Of a stretch of 64,000 nucleotides of DNA, positions 48,741 to 58,944 are shown piece after piece (position 1 is the first letter of the stretch; each line of letters starts with the position of its first letter). Source of the stretch: Arthrobacter sp. Marseille-P9274 (GTDB taxonomy: Bacteria > Actinomycetota > Actinomycetes > Actinomycetales > Micrococcaceae); assembly GCF_946892675.1 (NCBI RefSeq), contig NZ_CAMPOV010000003.1, positions 434,001 through 498,000 of the forward strand. The letters run 5' to 3'. Under the pieces are notes generated by a model. That model did not search any database. It saw only the letters and a list, made by a program, of their open reading frames with translations, and was not told the origin of the DNA. A program made the position numbers and the translations under genes.

Positions 48741-49453
48741 TGTTCCACTCTCTTCTATATGCCATTCCGCTCCTGGCCAAGTAGCTGCAGCGTCCGGGGC
48801 ATGCAGAGCAGACTGTTGCAGGGAGCCCCGGAAAAGGCGGCAGGGACGCCACCTTCGAATACGCGTAAGTCGAGCAGGCGAGGAAATGGGCCAATCAGGA
48901 TTGTGGCCTGTAAAGTCCCGCCCAACCGGCGGGAGGCCATAGGTTTTCAGACGGCAGGCTGGCCGGAAATCCGCGGCTGGCCCGGTCTGTACACAAAAGA
49001 AGAACCGATCGGACCTTAAGGCTAATCATGCTTGGCAGAAGGTGTCGAGGGGGACACCCGATAAACGTGCATGGGATAAATGTGCAGATAGTGCCGTTGC
49101 GCTCGTCATGTATCCGCCGGTAGCGTTTGCGCCGGCCCCCTGCAGTGCGGTGACGGCCCGGCGGCGTACTGGCAGCTCGGCGCTTTGATAACCGGCATGT
49201 CGAGGCCAATTCCTCAAGCTTGCCGCTGGTAAGGCGGTCCCGGTTCTGCCGGAGCCTACCGGCACGCCGTTCAATGGTCGGGGGACTGCACGCCACCCCA
49301 AAGGCACCCTCCGGGCGCGCCCGTGAACCGGCGCAGTTTCGGACTCAGCAGGGCGCTCCCTGCCCGGCCTCCAGCACGCGCCGCAGCAGCAGCGCAGCGG
49401 CCTCCCGAAGGTCTCCAGAGACGCGAAGGGCAGGCCCGGCCTGGTGCAGCCGG
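48741..49453. other. Gene-free stretch of about 700 bp
   Basis: Contains only overlapping short frames without family resemblance. It presumably includes the promoter of the dehydrogenase operon. It could be decayed coding DNA, but nothing recognisable remains. Confidence 0.35.
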
Positions 49454-50452
49454 CTAGGTCCGTTCGTGTGCGAGGCGGTTGCGGCGCTCCTCCTCGCGCT
49501 TTGAGTACGCGGCGGCGCGGATCGCTTCGTCCGATTCCAGGCCGCTGCCGAGGGCGCCGCCGACGGTCGCCGCGGACGCGACGAACCAGGTCAGCACGAA
49601 CAGGTCACCGTAGCCGAGCGATGTCTGGAGGTAGCCGCCCATCACAGCGGGGTCGAGGACGAACAGCGCCCAGGCCAGGTTCACGACGTAGAGCGCGAGA
49701 TAGCAGATGAGCACTCCGATGGTCAGGGTCACCAGCGTTGAGGTGTTGTAGAGACGGGACCTTTCCCTGGCCTCGGCGGAGTTACCGTCGGGGCGGTCCC
49801 ATAGTTCGCCGTCGATCACGAGCCAGGCGACGACGAGCGCGATGGAGGCGATCGTCGCGACCAGGAGGCGCCACCACGACAGGGAGCCGGCCAGTAGCCA
49901 AACCGTGGAGTTGATCGTAGCGACGGCTCCGGTTGCCAGTGCCGCGACGAGCGCGGACTTGAGCCCGGGCACGAGGCGCCACGGACGGTTGGCGAGCACC
50001 ATGCCCAAGAGCAACCGCCAGCGGCCGCTGAGGCGGGGCAGCGGCACGCGGTGCTCGTCCCGCGGGGTGGGCTCGGCCATGCCGCTGACGAGCGCGCGCA
50101 CTGCCTGACGGGAGCGCGCGTGCATTCGGAGCCCGCCGAGCGCGGGTAGCGACAGCACAGCCGTGCGCCGCTGCGGGTCAATTTCGGCCAGTAGGTACCG
50201 GCCGTCGTCGTCGTGAATCGGAAGCTCGGTTAGTCCGATGACGAGGTCCCATTCGTGCTGGCGGGCTTGGTCACGCAGCCGCGCCATCGCGGTGTCGACG
50301 TCCTCGGAACCTGTGGTGAATGGCTCGCTCACGACCTCGATGTCCCAGACGTCGCGATCCCCGCCCGCCGGGTGGAGGTCGGTCATCCGGCGCGCAATCT
50401 CGGTGGGTGTGGCCGGGTCCGCCACGAGGCGGACGTGGATCGGCTTCATCAC
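49454..50452 (-). CDS. Hypothetical membrane protein
   Basis: A 332-residue protein, unassigned. The first 150 or so residues are soluble with beta-strand character (MMKPIHVRLVADPATPTEIARRMTDLHP, WDLVIGLTELPIHDDDGRYLLAEID). The second half has four to five hydrophobic helices (ALVAALATGAVATINSTVWLLAG, LLVATIASIALVVAWLVI, TLVTLTIGVLICYLALYVVNLAWALFVL, LFVLTWFVASAATVGGALGS) and a charged tail. Monocistronic. This soluble-plus-membrane arrangement recurs in actinobacteria, but I do not know its function. Confidence 0.8.
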   Translation of the reverse strand: MMKPIHVRLVADPATPTEIARRMTDLHPAGGDRDVWDIEVVSEPFTTGSEDVDTAMARLRDQARQHEWDLVIGLTELPIHDDDGRYLLAEIDPQRRTAVLSLPALGGLRMHARSRQAVRALVSGMAEPTPRDEHRVPLPRLSGRWRLLLGMVLANRPWRLVPGLKSALVAALATGAVATINSTVWLLAGSLSWWRLLVATIASIALVVAWLVIDGELWDRPDGNSAEARERSRLYNTSTLVTLTIGVLICYLALYVVNLAWALFVLDPAVMGGYLQTSLGYGDLFVLTWFVASAATVGGALGSGLESDEAIRAAAYSKREEERRNRLAHERT

Positions 50453-50864
50453 GGCAGGCTATCCACAGCGCGCCATGACCGTCAGGTGCGTCCTACGCAT
50501 GCAGCGAGTATCACCTAGCCATCATCGAATATCAAGCGATAGGAATCGAGGGGCAACCTGGAAGGCCCCTCTTCGTAGCCCGCGCTGTCCCACCCGACTC
50601 CGGCGCGGGGTATCAACGGCAACGGTGGCAACCAGCCTAGCTGCCCAATTACCGGCGTCCACCGCAACTCCTTCGGGCCGGTGACGCCCGGGCTTGCCGG
50701 ATTTGAACATTCCAAGCGGTCTCTGAGGGATCTCCGGGAGCAGGTTCAAAAGTGCAGTCGCGCCCGGAACAACCTGATCCGGGCGCAAATCTCGTTCGAA
50801 CGTTTCTAACGCGGCAACTACTCCTTGAAGATGTGCAGGATCGGCGTGCTAGGCGGCAGTTACC
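50453..50864. other. Divergent intergenic stretch
   Basis: Between the membrane protein gene (-) and the PucR-type regulator (+). Promoters for both should lie here; I cannot pick them out. Confidence 0.35.
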
Positions 50865-52847
50865 ATGGGCGCTATGGGTGCACAAGAAAGTCCGCCCGTC
50901 CGCGCAGGTGCCGCTCCCGTTGACGGGACGGCCCTGGGGCGGCTTTTGTCGCTCTTGGTCGACGGTGTTTCTGCTGAGGATCTGGAAAAACAGCTGGCAG
51001 GGCTGCACGCGAAAAACCTGATCGATCCGGTGACGGCAGCAGCCGCACGCAGCCTCAACGCTAGGCTTTGGGAAGCGGGCAGGCGGGAAGGGCTGCTTCG
51101 GGTCTTGTATGACACCGCCACCGATCTGACGGGTATCCGCGATGTCGAGGCTGTCCTGAAAGCCATCGTGCGCAGGACCCGCTCACTCATCGGCAGCGAC
51201 ATCGCCTACCTGAGCCTGAATGATTACGGGACCGGGGAATCCTATATCCGGGTGACCGACGGGGCAGCGACGGCGCTGTTCCGGAACATCCGGATGCCAC
51301 TCGGAGAGGGCGTCCTCGGCGCAGTGGCTACCGGAGAGGCACCTGCGCAGAGCGCTCACTACCTGATCGATGAAACCAAGTCACACCTTGAATCGAGCGA
51401 CGCCGCCGTCGCTGCTGAGGGCGTCAAAGCTATTATGGGCGTCCCGTTGCGGGTCGAAGGCAAGGTGATCGGCGCGCTCCTCGTCGCCGACCGGCACGCA
51501 CACAGCTTCAGCAGTGACGACGTCGCCCTCATGGAGTCCATCGGTACCCATGCCGCCGTCGCCCTCGAAAATGCCCGCCACTTCACCGAAATGGCTGATG
51601 CCCTCGCCCGGCTGGACCAGGCCCAACGCGAGAACCTGGCGCATGTGAGGGCGCTGGAGGAGCTTTCATCCCTTGATCAGCGGCTCATGGAAACCCTCGC
51701 TTCCACTGACAGCCTTCCCAGCCTGCTGCGGCTACTGGCCGAATCCATGGACAGCGAGGTTTTCGTGGTCTCGCCAATGGGTGAACCGATGGCGGGGACC
51801 GTACACGGTTCCGACTTCGGCAGCCCGCCGGCGTTGAGCGCTGCCGAGATGTCGGCGGCGCGGACGCTGCCCGTGCCCTTCACGGTCAACGGACGCGCCT
51901 ACACGGTGATGTCCGCCATTGCCGGCGATCAGCATCTGGCATCGCTGATCGTTGCGGGGCATCTGAGGCAAGACCGGAGCGCCGTACTCGAGCGCAGCGC
52001 CCTGGTCCTCAGCGCAGCGCTGCTTTTTGAGCGCACGTACCAGGACGCGCAGTACCGTCTTCAACTGGAACTCATTGATGAGCTCCTGAACCCGCACCCC
52101 GAAAATATCGAGGCCATGAAACGGAGGGCAAGCCGGTTCGGGCTCGCTGAGAACCTCCAGCTCGTGGTCAGAGTCGTGGGAGTCAGGGAAGACCAGCGCC
52201 AGCGGGCTTTGGCAGTCCTGAAGCGGCATACCGAGGGCCGGCCCGGAATTACGGCGCTGCACGAATCGCATCTGTGCGTTATTGAGCCCCCTGCGCGCTA
52301 CCGTGCCGCACCGGGTTCCACGGCCTTGGACGGGAGTGCTGATAGCGGGCAGGCAATTGTCGACGTCCTTAAGCGGCAGCGCATCGAAGCCAGCGTCGGC
52401 TCCTCGGAAACGGTGACAGGGTTCTCCCGGCTGCCGGCGGCCCACGCCGAGGCCCACGCTGTGCTGGGTGCACTGCAGGCGTTGGCGCGTCATGGAGAGG
52501 CAGCGGACAAGGCCGCACTGGGCACCACCGGGATGCTCCTCGGTGCCATGGAGAGCCCCTTTGCCGCCCAACTGCTGGCGGCACAGCTCGGGCCGCTCCT
52601 GGACTATGACAGACGGCGCGGTACCCAGCTGGTTCCGACGGCCTGGACTTTCCTGGAGAACGATGCCTCCATTGCCACCGCTGCAAACGCCCTGCACATC
52701 CATGCCAACACCCTGCGGCAGCGGCTGGAACGGATCGACACCCTCCTGGGTGAGGGCTGGCGCCGGGGCAGCCGGTCGTTGGACGTGCATGTCGCCTTGC
52801 GGCTCTGGCGGCTGCAATCGGTAGGAGTGGGCGGGCGCAAACCCTGA
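50865..52847 (+). CDS. GAF-domain PucR/CdaR-type transcriptional regulator
   Basis: A 660-residue regulator. A helical N-terminal segment precedes a GAF sensor domain at about residues 85-245 (DLTGIRDVEAVLKAIVRRTRSLIGSDIAYLSL ... LGEGVLGAVATGEAPAQSAHYL ... AIMGVPLRVEGKVIGALLVADRHAHSFSSDDVALMESIGTHAAVALENARHF). Then come a second sensor-like part and a C-terminal PucR helix-turn-helix (AANALHIHANTLRQRLERIDTLLGEGWR) near residues 604-632. Such proteins activate adjacent catabolic genes when their inducer binds. It is followed 157 bp later by the dehydrogenase operon in the same direction, its likely target. Confidence 0.9.
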   Translation: MGAMGAQESPPVRAGAAPVDGTALGRLLSLLVDGVSAEDLEKQLAGLHAKNLIDPVTAAAARSLNARLWEAGRREGLLRVLYDTATDLTGIRDVEAVLKAIVRRTRSLIGSDIAYLSLNDYGTGESYIRVTDGAATALFRNIRMPLGEGVLGAVATGEAPAQSAHYLIDETKSHLESSDAAVAAEGVKAIMGVPLRVEGKVIGALLVADRHAHSFSSDDVALMESIGTHAAVALENARHFTEMADALARLDQAQRENLAHVRALEELSSLDQRLMETLASTDSLPSLLRLLAESMDSEVFVVSPMGEPMAGTVHGSDFGSPPALSAAEMSAARTLPVPFTVNGRAYTVMSAIAGDQHLASLIVAGHLRQDRSAVLERSALVLSAALLFERTYQDAQYRLQLELIDELLNPHPENIEAMKRRASRFGLAENLQLVVRVVGVREDQRQRALAVLKRHTEGRPGITALHESHLCVIEPPARYRAAPGSTALDGSADSGQAIVDVLKRQRIEASVGSSETVTGFSRLPAAHAEAHAVLGALQALARHGEAADKAALGTTGMLLGAMESPFAAQLLAAQLGPLLDYDRRRGTQLVPTAWTFLENDASIATAANALHIHANTLRQRLERIDTLLGEGWRRGSRSLDVHVALRLWRLQSVGVGGRKP

Positions 52848-53004
52848 CAGCCGCCCCTCAGTCCCTAACAGTGTTACTTGACCACACGAGAACCGATTCA
52901 ATGTGGCACTGATATCCATATGCTGCATCACACGACTCTGGAACGATGAGATCTGCGGCAGCTTTCAGGTAGCCGCAGCCCCCCACGTTTAGGAGTTAGT
53001 CACA

Positions 53005-54255
53005 ATGTCGTGTGCGCATGCCGCGGGCATTAATCCCACAACCTTCGGCGTTCTGCGGCTGCCGAGGAACATCGTCGTCGGCGCCCAGCAGCGCTTCGCT
53101 GTCGTCGATATCGCAGCGGAAATGGGCAGTAACGTCCTGGTCTGCACCGATCCGCGGCTTGCCGCCTCGGAGGAGCTGCAGGCACTGGTCCTGAGCCTTA
53201 AGAACCGGAACTTGTCCGTCCGCGTCTTTGGCGATACCGAGGCAGAACTGCCGACGCCGGGCATCATCGCCTGCGTAGAACAACTCAAAGGCCAGGACAT
53301 CGACGTCATCATCGGGTTCGGCGGCGGAAGCTGCATGGACATGGCCAAAGTGGTGTCGGTGCTGCTGACCTACGGCGGCGAGCCAAGCGACTACTACGGC
53401 GAGTTTGCTGTGCCGGGGCCCGTCAAGCCCGTCATTGCACTGCCGACGACGGCAGGCACCGGCTCGGAGGCCACAGCCATCGCAGTGGTGTCCGACCCCG
53501 GGCTTGGCATGAAGATGGGCATCTCCAGCCCGCATATCATCCCGTTCGCTTCCGTGTGCGACCCCGAGCTCACCTACTCCTGCCCGCCGTCACTGACTGC
53601 GGCGACAGGCGCCGATACCTTCGTGCACCTGGTCGAATCGTTCACCGCAATCACCCGCGAGCCCACCCGCACCCTTGCCAGCGAACGCGTCTTCGTCGGC
53701 AAGAATGTCCTGACGGACTCCCTCGCGCTGGACGGGATCCGACTGGTGGGCCGAAGCCTGGCCACCGCCTACAAGGATGCAGGCAACGTCGAGGCCCGCG
53801 GGGACATGATGCTGGCTGCACTCTACGGCGGCATTGTTCTCAGCAACGCCGGAACCGCCGCCGCACACGCCATTCAGTACCCGGTCGGCGCGCTGACGCA
53901 CACGCCCCACGGCGTCGGCGTCGGACTCCTGCTCCCGTACGTCGTCCGCCACAACTTCAGCGCGATTATGCCCCAGCTCGGACAGATTGCCGAAACCCTT
54001 GGACGCGACACCGTGGGCCTGGACGCCAGGAGCTCAGCAATCGCCGGCGTCGAGGCCATCGACGAAATAATCGCCGCCATCGAACTGCCCTCCACGCTGG
54101 AGGAACTCGGTGTGAAGGAAAGCGACCTTTCCCGGATCGCCGCACTGTCGCTGAACTCCAAGCGGCTCATCGACAACAACCCGGTGCCGCTCGACCTCGA
54201 AGCCGTCAGCTCCATCGTGCAGGCCGCCTTCACGGGCGACCGCACCATCCGCTGA
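53005..54255 (+). CDS. Iron-containing alcohol dehydrogenase
   Basis: A 416-residue group III (Fe-ADH) dehydrogenase. The nucleotide-binding GFGGGSCMDMAKVVS lies near residue 108. Metal-binding elements are TGADTFVHLVESFTAI and the AAAHAIQYPVGALTHTPHGVGVGLLLPYV segment, with the PTTAGTGSEAT loop conserved. TAGGAGT precedes the ATG. With a semialdehyde dehydrogenase directly downstream, a 4-hydroxybutyrate dehydrogenase role (to succinate semialdehyde) is the best-fitting guess. A hydroxyacid-oxoacid transhydrogenase or 1,3-propanediol type activity remains possible. Confidence 0.88.
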   Translation: MSCAHAAGINPTTFGVLRLPRNIVVGAQQRFAVVDIAAEMGSNVLVCTDPRLAASEELQALVLSLKNRNLSVRVFGDTEAELPTPGIIACVEQLKGQDIDVIIGFGGGSCMDMAKVVSVLLTYGGEPSDYYGEFAVPGPVKPVIALPTTAGTGSEATAIAVVSDPGLGMKMGISSPHIIPFASVCDPELTYSCPPSLTAATGADTFVHLVESFTAITREPTRTLASERVFVGKNVLTDSLALDGIRLVGRSLATAYKDAGNVEARGDMMLAALYGGIVLSNAGTAAAHAIQYPVGALTHTPHGVGVGLLLPYVVRHNFSAIMPQLGQIAETLGRDTVGLDARSSAIAGVEAIDEIIAAIELPSTLEELGVKESDLSRIAALSLNSKRLIDNNPVPLDLEAVSSIVQAAFTGDRTIR

Positions 54256-54291
54256 CCCAACTCCACCAACACCAGAAGCAAAGGTTTACCC

Positions 54292-55767
54292 ATGACTCTC
54301 CTTTCCACCCGGGAACCGCTTAGTCTCGAAGGACTAACAGTGCCCCGCCAGCTGCTCATCGCGGGGCACTGGCGGGACGCCGCAAGTGGCGGAACCGTCG
54401 ACGTCGTCAACCCCTCCGACGCCAGCGTCATCACAGCGATCGCCGATGCCGACGTAGCGGACGGTCTCGCCGCCGTCGACGCTGCCGCGGCTGCACTAGC
54501 CGAATGGGCCGCCACGGCCCCGAGGCGGCGCGCCGAAATCCTCAGCCGCTGCTTTGACCTGATGACCGAACGCAGCGAAGAACTCGCCCGCCTCATCTCC
54601 CTCGAAAACGGTAAGGCGCTTCCCGACGCCCGTGGAGAGGTGGCCTATGCTGCCGAGTTCTTCCGCTGGTATGCCGAGGAGGCCGTCCGGATTATCGGCG
54701 ACGTGTCCGTCTCGCCGTCCGGGGCCAACCGCATCCTGGTCCAGCACCAGCCCATCGGCGTGTGTGTCCTGATCACGCCGTGGAATTTCCCTGCCGCCAT
54801 GGCCACGCGCAAGCTGGCTCCGGCGCTTGCCGCCGGCTGCACGGCCGTGCTCAAGCCGGCTACCCTTACTCCCCTGACGTCCCTGGCAATCGCCCAGCTG
54901 ATGGTCGACGCCGGGGTCCCGGCCGGCGTCGTGAACGTCGTAACCACGAGCAGGACCAGCGACGTCATGACGCCGATCCTCGCCGATCCCAGGGTGCGCA
55001 AGCTGTCCTTTACGGGTTCCACGGGCGTAGGGCGGCACCTGCTGCGCCAGGCGGCCGACAATGTGCTCAAATGCTCGATGGAGCTCGGCGGCAACGCGCC
55101 GTTCCTGGTGTTCGAGGACGCCGACTTGGACAAGGCCATCGACGGCGTCATGGTCGCCAAGATGCGCAACGGGGGCCAGGCCTGCACGGCGGCCAACCGG
55201 ATCTACGTCCAGCACGGGATCCAGGCCGAGTTCGCCAGCCGCCTGGCCGGCCGCATGGCCGCCCTCACCGTCGGCCCGGGCACCGATCCTTCCACCGAAG
55301 TTGGCCCTCTCGTGGACGAAGCCAGCGTCCTGAAGGTTGACGCCCTGGTGCGGGATGCCCTCGACCAGGGTGCGCGCCTGCTCACCGGCGGACAGTTGCC
55401 GGAAGAGGACGGCTACTACTACCCGCCCACGGTGGTGACCAACGTACCGCTGCACGCGCGCATGGTCAGCGAGGAAATCTTCGGACCTGTTGCATCCATC
55501 ATCGGGTTCGACACCGAAGAAGAAGCCATCGCAGCCGCCAACGACTCCGAGTACGGCCTCGCAGCGTATGTGTTCACCGAGGACTTCCGCCGCGGGCTGC
55601 GGGTCTCCGAACGCATCGAAAGCGGAATGGTTGCCCTGAACCGCGGCTTGGTCTCGGACCCGGCCGCCCCGTTCGGCGGCGTCAAGCAAAGCGGGCTGGG
55701 CCGTGAAGGCGCGCACCAGGGCCTGCTGGATTTCACAGAAACCAAATACATCGCCCTGGACTGGTGA
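54292..55767 (+). CDS. gabD: NAD(P)-dependent succinate-semialdehyde dehydrogenase
   Basis: A 491-residue aldehyde dehydrogenase: LLIAGHWRDAASGGTVDVVNPSD at the start, LITPWNFPAAMATRKLAPALAAGCTAVLKPA, the FTGSTGVGRHLLRQAA segment, ELGGNAPFLVFEDADLD (general-base Glu near 264), GGQACTAANRIYVQ (nucleophile Cys near 298) and SGLGREGAHQGLLDFTETKYIALDW. The pattern matches GabD. It would oxidise succinate semialdehyde from the preceding Fe-ADH to succinate. It lies 36 bp after the Fe-ADH gene and 64 bp before the transporter. Confidence 0.9.
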   Translation: MTLLSTREPLSLEGLTVPRQLLIAGHWRDAASGGTVDVVNPSDASVITAIADADVADGLAAVDAAAAALAEWAATAPRRRAEILSRCFDLMTERSEELARLISLENGKALPDARGEVAYAAEFFRWYAEEAVRIIGDVSVSPSGANRILVQHQPIGVCVLITPWNFPAAMATRKLAPALAAGCTAVLKPATLTPLTSLAIAQLMVDAGVPAGVVNVVTTSRTSDVMTPILADPRVRKLSFTGSTGVGRHLLRQAADNVLKCSMELGGNAPFLVFEDADLDKAIDGVMVAKMRNGGQACTAANRIYVQHGIQAEFASRLAGRMAALTVGPGTDPSTEVGPLVDEASVLKVDALVRDALDQGARLLTGGQLPEEDGYYYPPTVVTNVPLHARMVSEEIFGPVASIIGFDTEEEAIAAANDSEYGLAAYVFTEDFRRGLRVSERIESGMVALNRGLVSDPAAPFGGVKQSGLGREGAHQGLLDFTETKYIALDW

Positions 55768-55831
55768 ACCGGGGCCGCACCGGTACTTGACCGTCCAGCA
55801 GCACCCTTATTCACCATCGAAAGAAAGACCA

Positions 55832-57211
55832 ATGACGCTTCCTGCAACAACCGCGCCCAACTCGAAGCGAGTGCCCTGGCGCGTGTCCCTCGCCAGCTTC
55901 GCGGGCACCACCATCGAGTGGTACGACTACTACATCTTCGGCCTCCTGGCGGCCACCGGTGTCTTCAGCCGGCTCTACTTTCCGGAACAGGACCCCGCCA
56001 CCGGGCTTCTGCTCGCCTTCCTCACCTACGCGGTGGGCTTCGTGGCCCGTCCCTTCGGCGGCATGTTCGCCGGGCATTACGGGGATAAGATCGGCCGCAA
56101 GCCGATGCTGGTGCTGTCCCTGCTCCTGATGGGCTTCGCCACCCTGGCGATGGGTCTGCTCCCGACCTACTCACAGATCGGTGTCTGGGCTCCCATCCTG
56201 CTGACCGTGCTGCGGCTCATACAAGGCTTTGGCGCCGGCGCCGAATGGGCAGGAGCAGCCATCATTTCCACCGAACACGCCCCTGAGGGCCGCCGCGGAT
56301 TCTTCGGCAGCTTCACCCAGATGGGTGTCCCTGCAGGCATGCTGCTCGCCAACGCGTCAGTCCTCGCTGTCAAGGGCATCGTTCCGGCAGACGTCTTTGA
56401 CGCCTGGGCGTGGCGCGTTCCCTTCCTGCTGAGCGTGCTCCTGATCATCGTGGGCCTGATAGTGCGGGCGAAGCTCGAGGACTCCGACGACTTCAAAGAC
56501 CTCATCGCGAAAAAGCAGACCGCTCACAACCCGCTGGGCGAAGCCCTGAAGAAGGAAACCAAGGGCGTCTGGCTGGTCGTTTGCATGCGTCTGGCGGAGA
56601 ACTCCGCCTTCTACCTGTACACCACCTTCTCCGTGGTCTACATCATGCGGACCTTCGGCGCCGAGCGTGCCAACCAAGGCTCCATGTCTGTGCTGATCGC
56701 CTCCGCCATCGGCGTCATCGCGGTGCCGCTGTGGGCCGCGTTGTCGGACCGCATTGGGCGCAAGCCGCTCTACCTGTTCGGCTCCATCGGCGGACTGCTG
56801 TTCTTCCCGCTCTACTTCGTCATGACAGACACCGGAAGCGCACTGCTGGCCACACTCGCCATCGTCATCGGCCTCGCGGTCTTCCACAACTCGATGTACG
56901 GTCCGCAGGCGGCATTCTTCAGTGAGCTCTTCTCCACGAAGCTCCGCTACAGCGGAGCCTCCATGGGCTACCAGTTCGGATCCGTCCTGGCCGGCGGCAT
57001 TGCACCGCTCGTCGCCGTGGCCCTGCTCAACGCCGGAAACGGCGAACCCGGCTGGGTGATCCTGTACTTCAGCGTCATCGGTGTCATCACCGTGGCAGCG
57101 GCGATCATGGCACCTGAAACCGTGAAGCGTGTCCGCCGTCACCTCGATGCGGCGCAGCCTCCGGCATCTGCCCCCTCTGCGGAACCAGCTGACAAGGCCC
57201 GCGCGCACTAA
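55832..57211 (+). CDS. MFS transporter, metabolite:H+ symporter (MHS) family
   Basis: A 459-residue, 12-helix transporter. The MHS start is SLASFAGTTIEWYDYYIFGLLAATGVFSRLYFP, with loop motifs GDKIGRKPMLVLS and SDRIGRKPLYLFGS and the segment RLIQGFGAGAEWAGAAIISTEHAPEGRRGFFGSF. The family imports organic acids such as alpha-ketoglutarate, shikimate or hydroxy acids. It should bring in the substrate of the Fe-ADH/GabD pathway. The ATG at 55832 is chosen for the family N-terminus; the frame is open upstream. Confidence 0.92.
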   Translation: MTLPATTAPNSKRVPWRVSLASFAGTTIEWYDYYIFGLLAATGVFSRLYFPEQDPATGLLLAFLTYAVGFVARPFGGMFAGHYGDKIGRKPMLVLSLLLMGFATLAMGLLPTYSQIGVWAPILLTVLRLIQGFGAGAEWAGAAIISTEHAPEGRRGFFGSFTQMGVPAGMLLANASVLAVKGIVPADVFDAWAWRVPFLLSVLLIIVGLIVRAKLEDSDDFKDLIAKKQTAHNPLGEALKKETKGVWLVVCMRLAENSAFYLYTTFSVVYIMRTFGAERANQGSMSVLIASAIGVIAVPLWAALSDRIGRKPLYLFGSIGGLLFFPLYFVMTDTGSALLATLAIVIGLAVFHNSMYGPQAAFFSELFSTKLRYSGASMGYQFGSVLAGGIAPLVAVALLNAGNGEPGWVILYFSVIGVITVAAAIMAPETVKRVRRHLDAAQPPASAPSAEPADKARAH

Positions 57212-57230
57212 ACGACCTCCCACCCCCATC

Positions 57231-57284
57231 AATATGCCGGTGCCATCCGCAGAGCAATCAGCGGATGGCACCGGCATATTTTGT
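57231..57284 (+). terminator. Perfect 20-bp hairpin with T-run after the MHS transporter
   Basis: AATATGCCGGTGCCATCCGC (57231-57250) pairs exactly with 57261-57280 around a 10-base loop and is followed by TTTG. Strong intrinsic terminator for the Fe-ADH/gabD/MHS operon. Confidence 0.85.
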
Positions 57285-57766
57285 GACGGGGGCGTCGTGC
57301 GGCTCTCACCTCGGTACCGGCATGGCATCAACAGCCGTAAAAGGCAATTGGAGGAGGGTGAACTTGTTACGGGGGCTAGGGCAAGAATTGCTGACCGCGG
57401 TCGCACTGCGGCCTCTACGGCGGAGCGAGGCCGGCTCATATCTAGTTGAACTACCCCAAGCTGGCGTCAGAGGAGTGGCCGAAATCCCGTCAGATTAGAG
57501 TGCCGTTACCCTATTTCTGACACTCCGGCTCCAGTCTGAGATCGCACTCTGACTATATGTGCAAGGCCACACGCTCCGGCCTACCAGACAGACGGCGGCG
57601 TCGGCCGCGACGGGACCAGCAACCTTGTGGCCACTCCGCCTGTCTTGTCGTCGAGGATTTAATTCCCGGGATGGCGGCGAGTGGTTTTCGCATAGTGGCA
57701 TAGGGCCGCGTGCTCGTCATTCCGTGACGCTTGGGGATTTACCAGAGCGGCTGCTTCCCCGGGCGC
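57285..57766. other. Gene-free convergent stretch
   Basis: Between the MHS operon terminator and the 3' end of the LysR gene. No recognisable frame. Confidence 0.35.
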
Positions 57767-58705
57767 TTAGAGGTATTCGCTCGCTCGTTCACGGGCGATC
57801 TCCAGGAGGGTGGAGTGGAAGGCGACCTCGGCCGGGGCGTAGATCTTGTCCTGGCGCTGCGCCAAGAGCACCCGCCGCATCGGGGCTTGGGGCCCGAGGT
57901 GAAGCACCGTCACGTCGGGATGTTGCAGGGCGACGGCTGTCTTGGGCACCATGGCGATGCCCATTCCGACGCTGACCATGGCCTGGGCCTCCTGGTAGTC
58001 GTTGGCCAGGAACGCTATCGTCGGTTCAAAGCCAGCGTCGTGGGCGGAGCGCTGCAGCACTTCCACCACGGGGTGGGCCTCGGCGCGCACGATCCATGAC
58101 TCGTCGCGCAGCTCCTCCATGCTCACCTGTTCCCTGCCGGCGAGGGGATGGCCGCGGGCCACCAGGATCACCGTGCTCTCGCGGAAAACTTCGGTCACCC
58201 GCACGGCTTCGTCGTGGAAAGGATTCCACGGGTAGTCCCACAGCAGGCACAGACCGGTCACTCCGGACTCGAGATCCGCTACGAGTTCGTCGAAGCGGGC
58301 GCTGCGCACCGCCAAGTTGACGGCCGGATAGCGTTTCTTGAAGACCCGGATGACGATGGGCAGGAAGGACGCGGCGAGGGTGGGAAAAGTGCCGATGGTC
58401 AGGGACCCACGCTTCAGGCCGGCGATCTGGTCCAGATCGGACTGCGCGGCCTGCATCTGGCGAATGATCTTGCGGGCGTGGCCGGCGAGCACCTGACCGG
58501 CCTCGGTGGGAGCCACACCGCGGGAGCGGCGATTGAGCAGGGGCTGACCGACCTCCTGTTCAAGCTTGCGCAGCTGCTGGGAGACCGCCGAGGGCGTGTA
58601 CATCATAAGGTCGGCCGCCGCAGTGATCGATCCCTGCTCCACGACCTCAACAAGCAATGCCAGCCGCCGGATATCAAATAAATCCAGGCCCTCATCCTTA
58701 AGCAA
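57767..58705 (-). CDS. LysR-family transcriptional regulator
   Basis: A 312-residue regulator. The N-terminal winged helix-turn-helix is RRLALLVEVVEQGSITAAADLMMYTPSAVSQQLRKLEQEVGQPLLNRRSRGVAPTEAG, followed by a periplasmic-binding-like effector domain (GSLTIGTFPTLAASFLPIVIRVFKKRYP ... GLCLLWDYPWNPF ... VSVGMGIAMVPKTAVAL). It is divergent from the PrpF-like/permease operon across about 240 bp, the standard position for its target. Confidence 0.92.
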   Translation of the reverse strand: MLKDEGLDLFDIRRLALLVEVVEQGSITAAADLMMYTPSAVSQQLRKLEQEVGQPLLNRRSRGVAPTEAGQVLAGHARKIIRQMQAAQSDLDQIAGLKRGSLTIGTFPTLAASFLPIVIRVFKKRYPAVNLAVRSARFDELVADLESGVTGLCLLWDYPWNPFHDEAVRVTEVFRESTVILVARGHPLAGREQVSMEELRDESWIVRAEAHPVVEVLQRSAHDAGFEPTIAFLANDYQEAQAMVSVGMGIAMVPKTAVALQHPDVTVLHLGPQAPMRRVLLAQRQDKIYAPAEVAFHSTLLEIARERASEYL

Positions 58706-58944
58706 CGCTTAACCCTTCTGTCGAATGAGTTCATTCTATGCAATTTTCGTCGCTCAGGTGCCGCAATGAACCTCTATCTGCGGCTACGGCCTACAAGATC
58801 CAGCGAACTGACGCCTTTGAACTGCTGTGAGTTAAGAGATTCTAAATAGTGGATCAGAAATTCAACATTGTCTTCATTTGTGATCTGCCTCAATCTCGAA
58901 ACAGGCCCTTAAACATTTGGCAGCAGAGAAGCAAGGAACAGGCG
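58706..58944. promoter_or_regulatory. LysR-prpF divergent region
   Basis: About 240 bp, AT-richer than the flanks around 58730-58760 and 58840-58920. It must hold the LysR-controlled promoter; individual boxes could not be fixed. Confidence 0.4.

Noticed and set aside
48895-49296. 133-codon minus-strand frame in the 48.7-49.5 kb gap
   Set aside because: Composition is unlike a protein, no family pattern, and it overlaps other frames of similar length.
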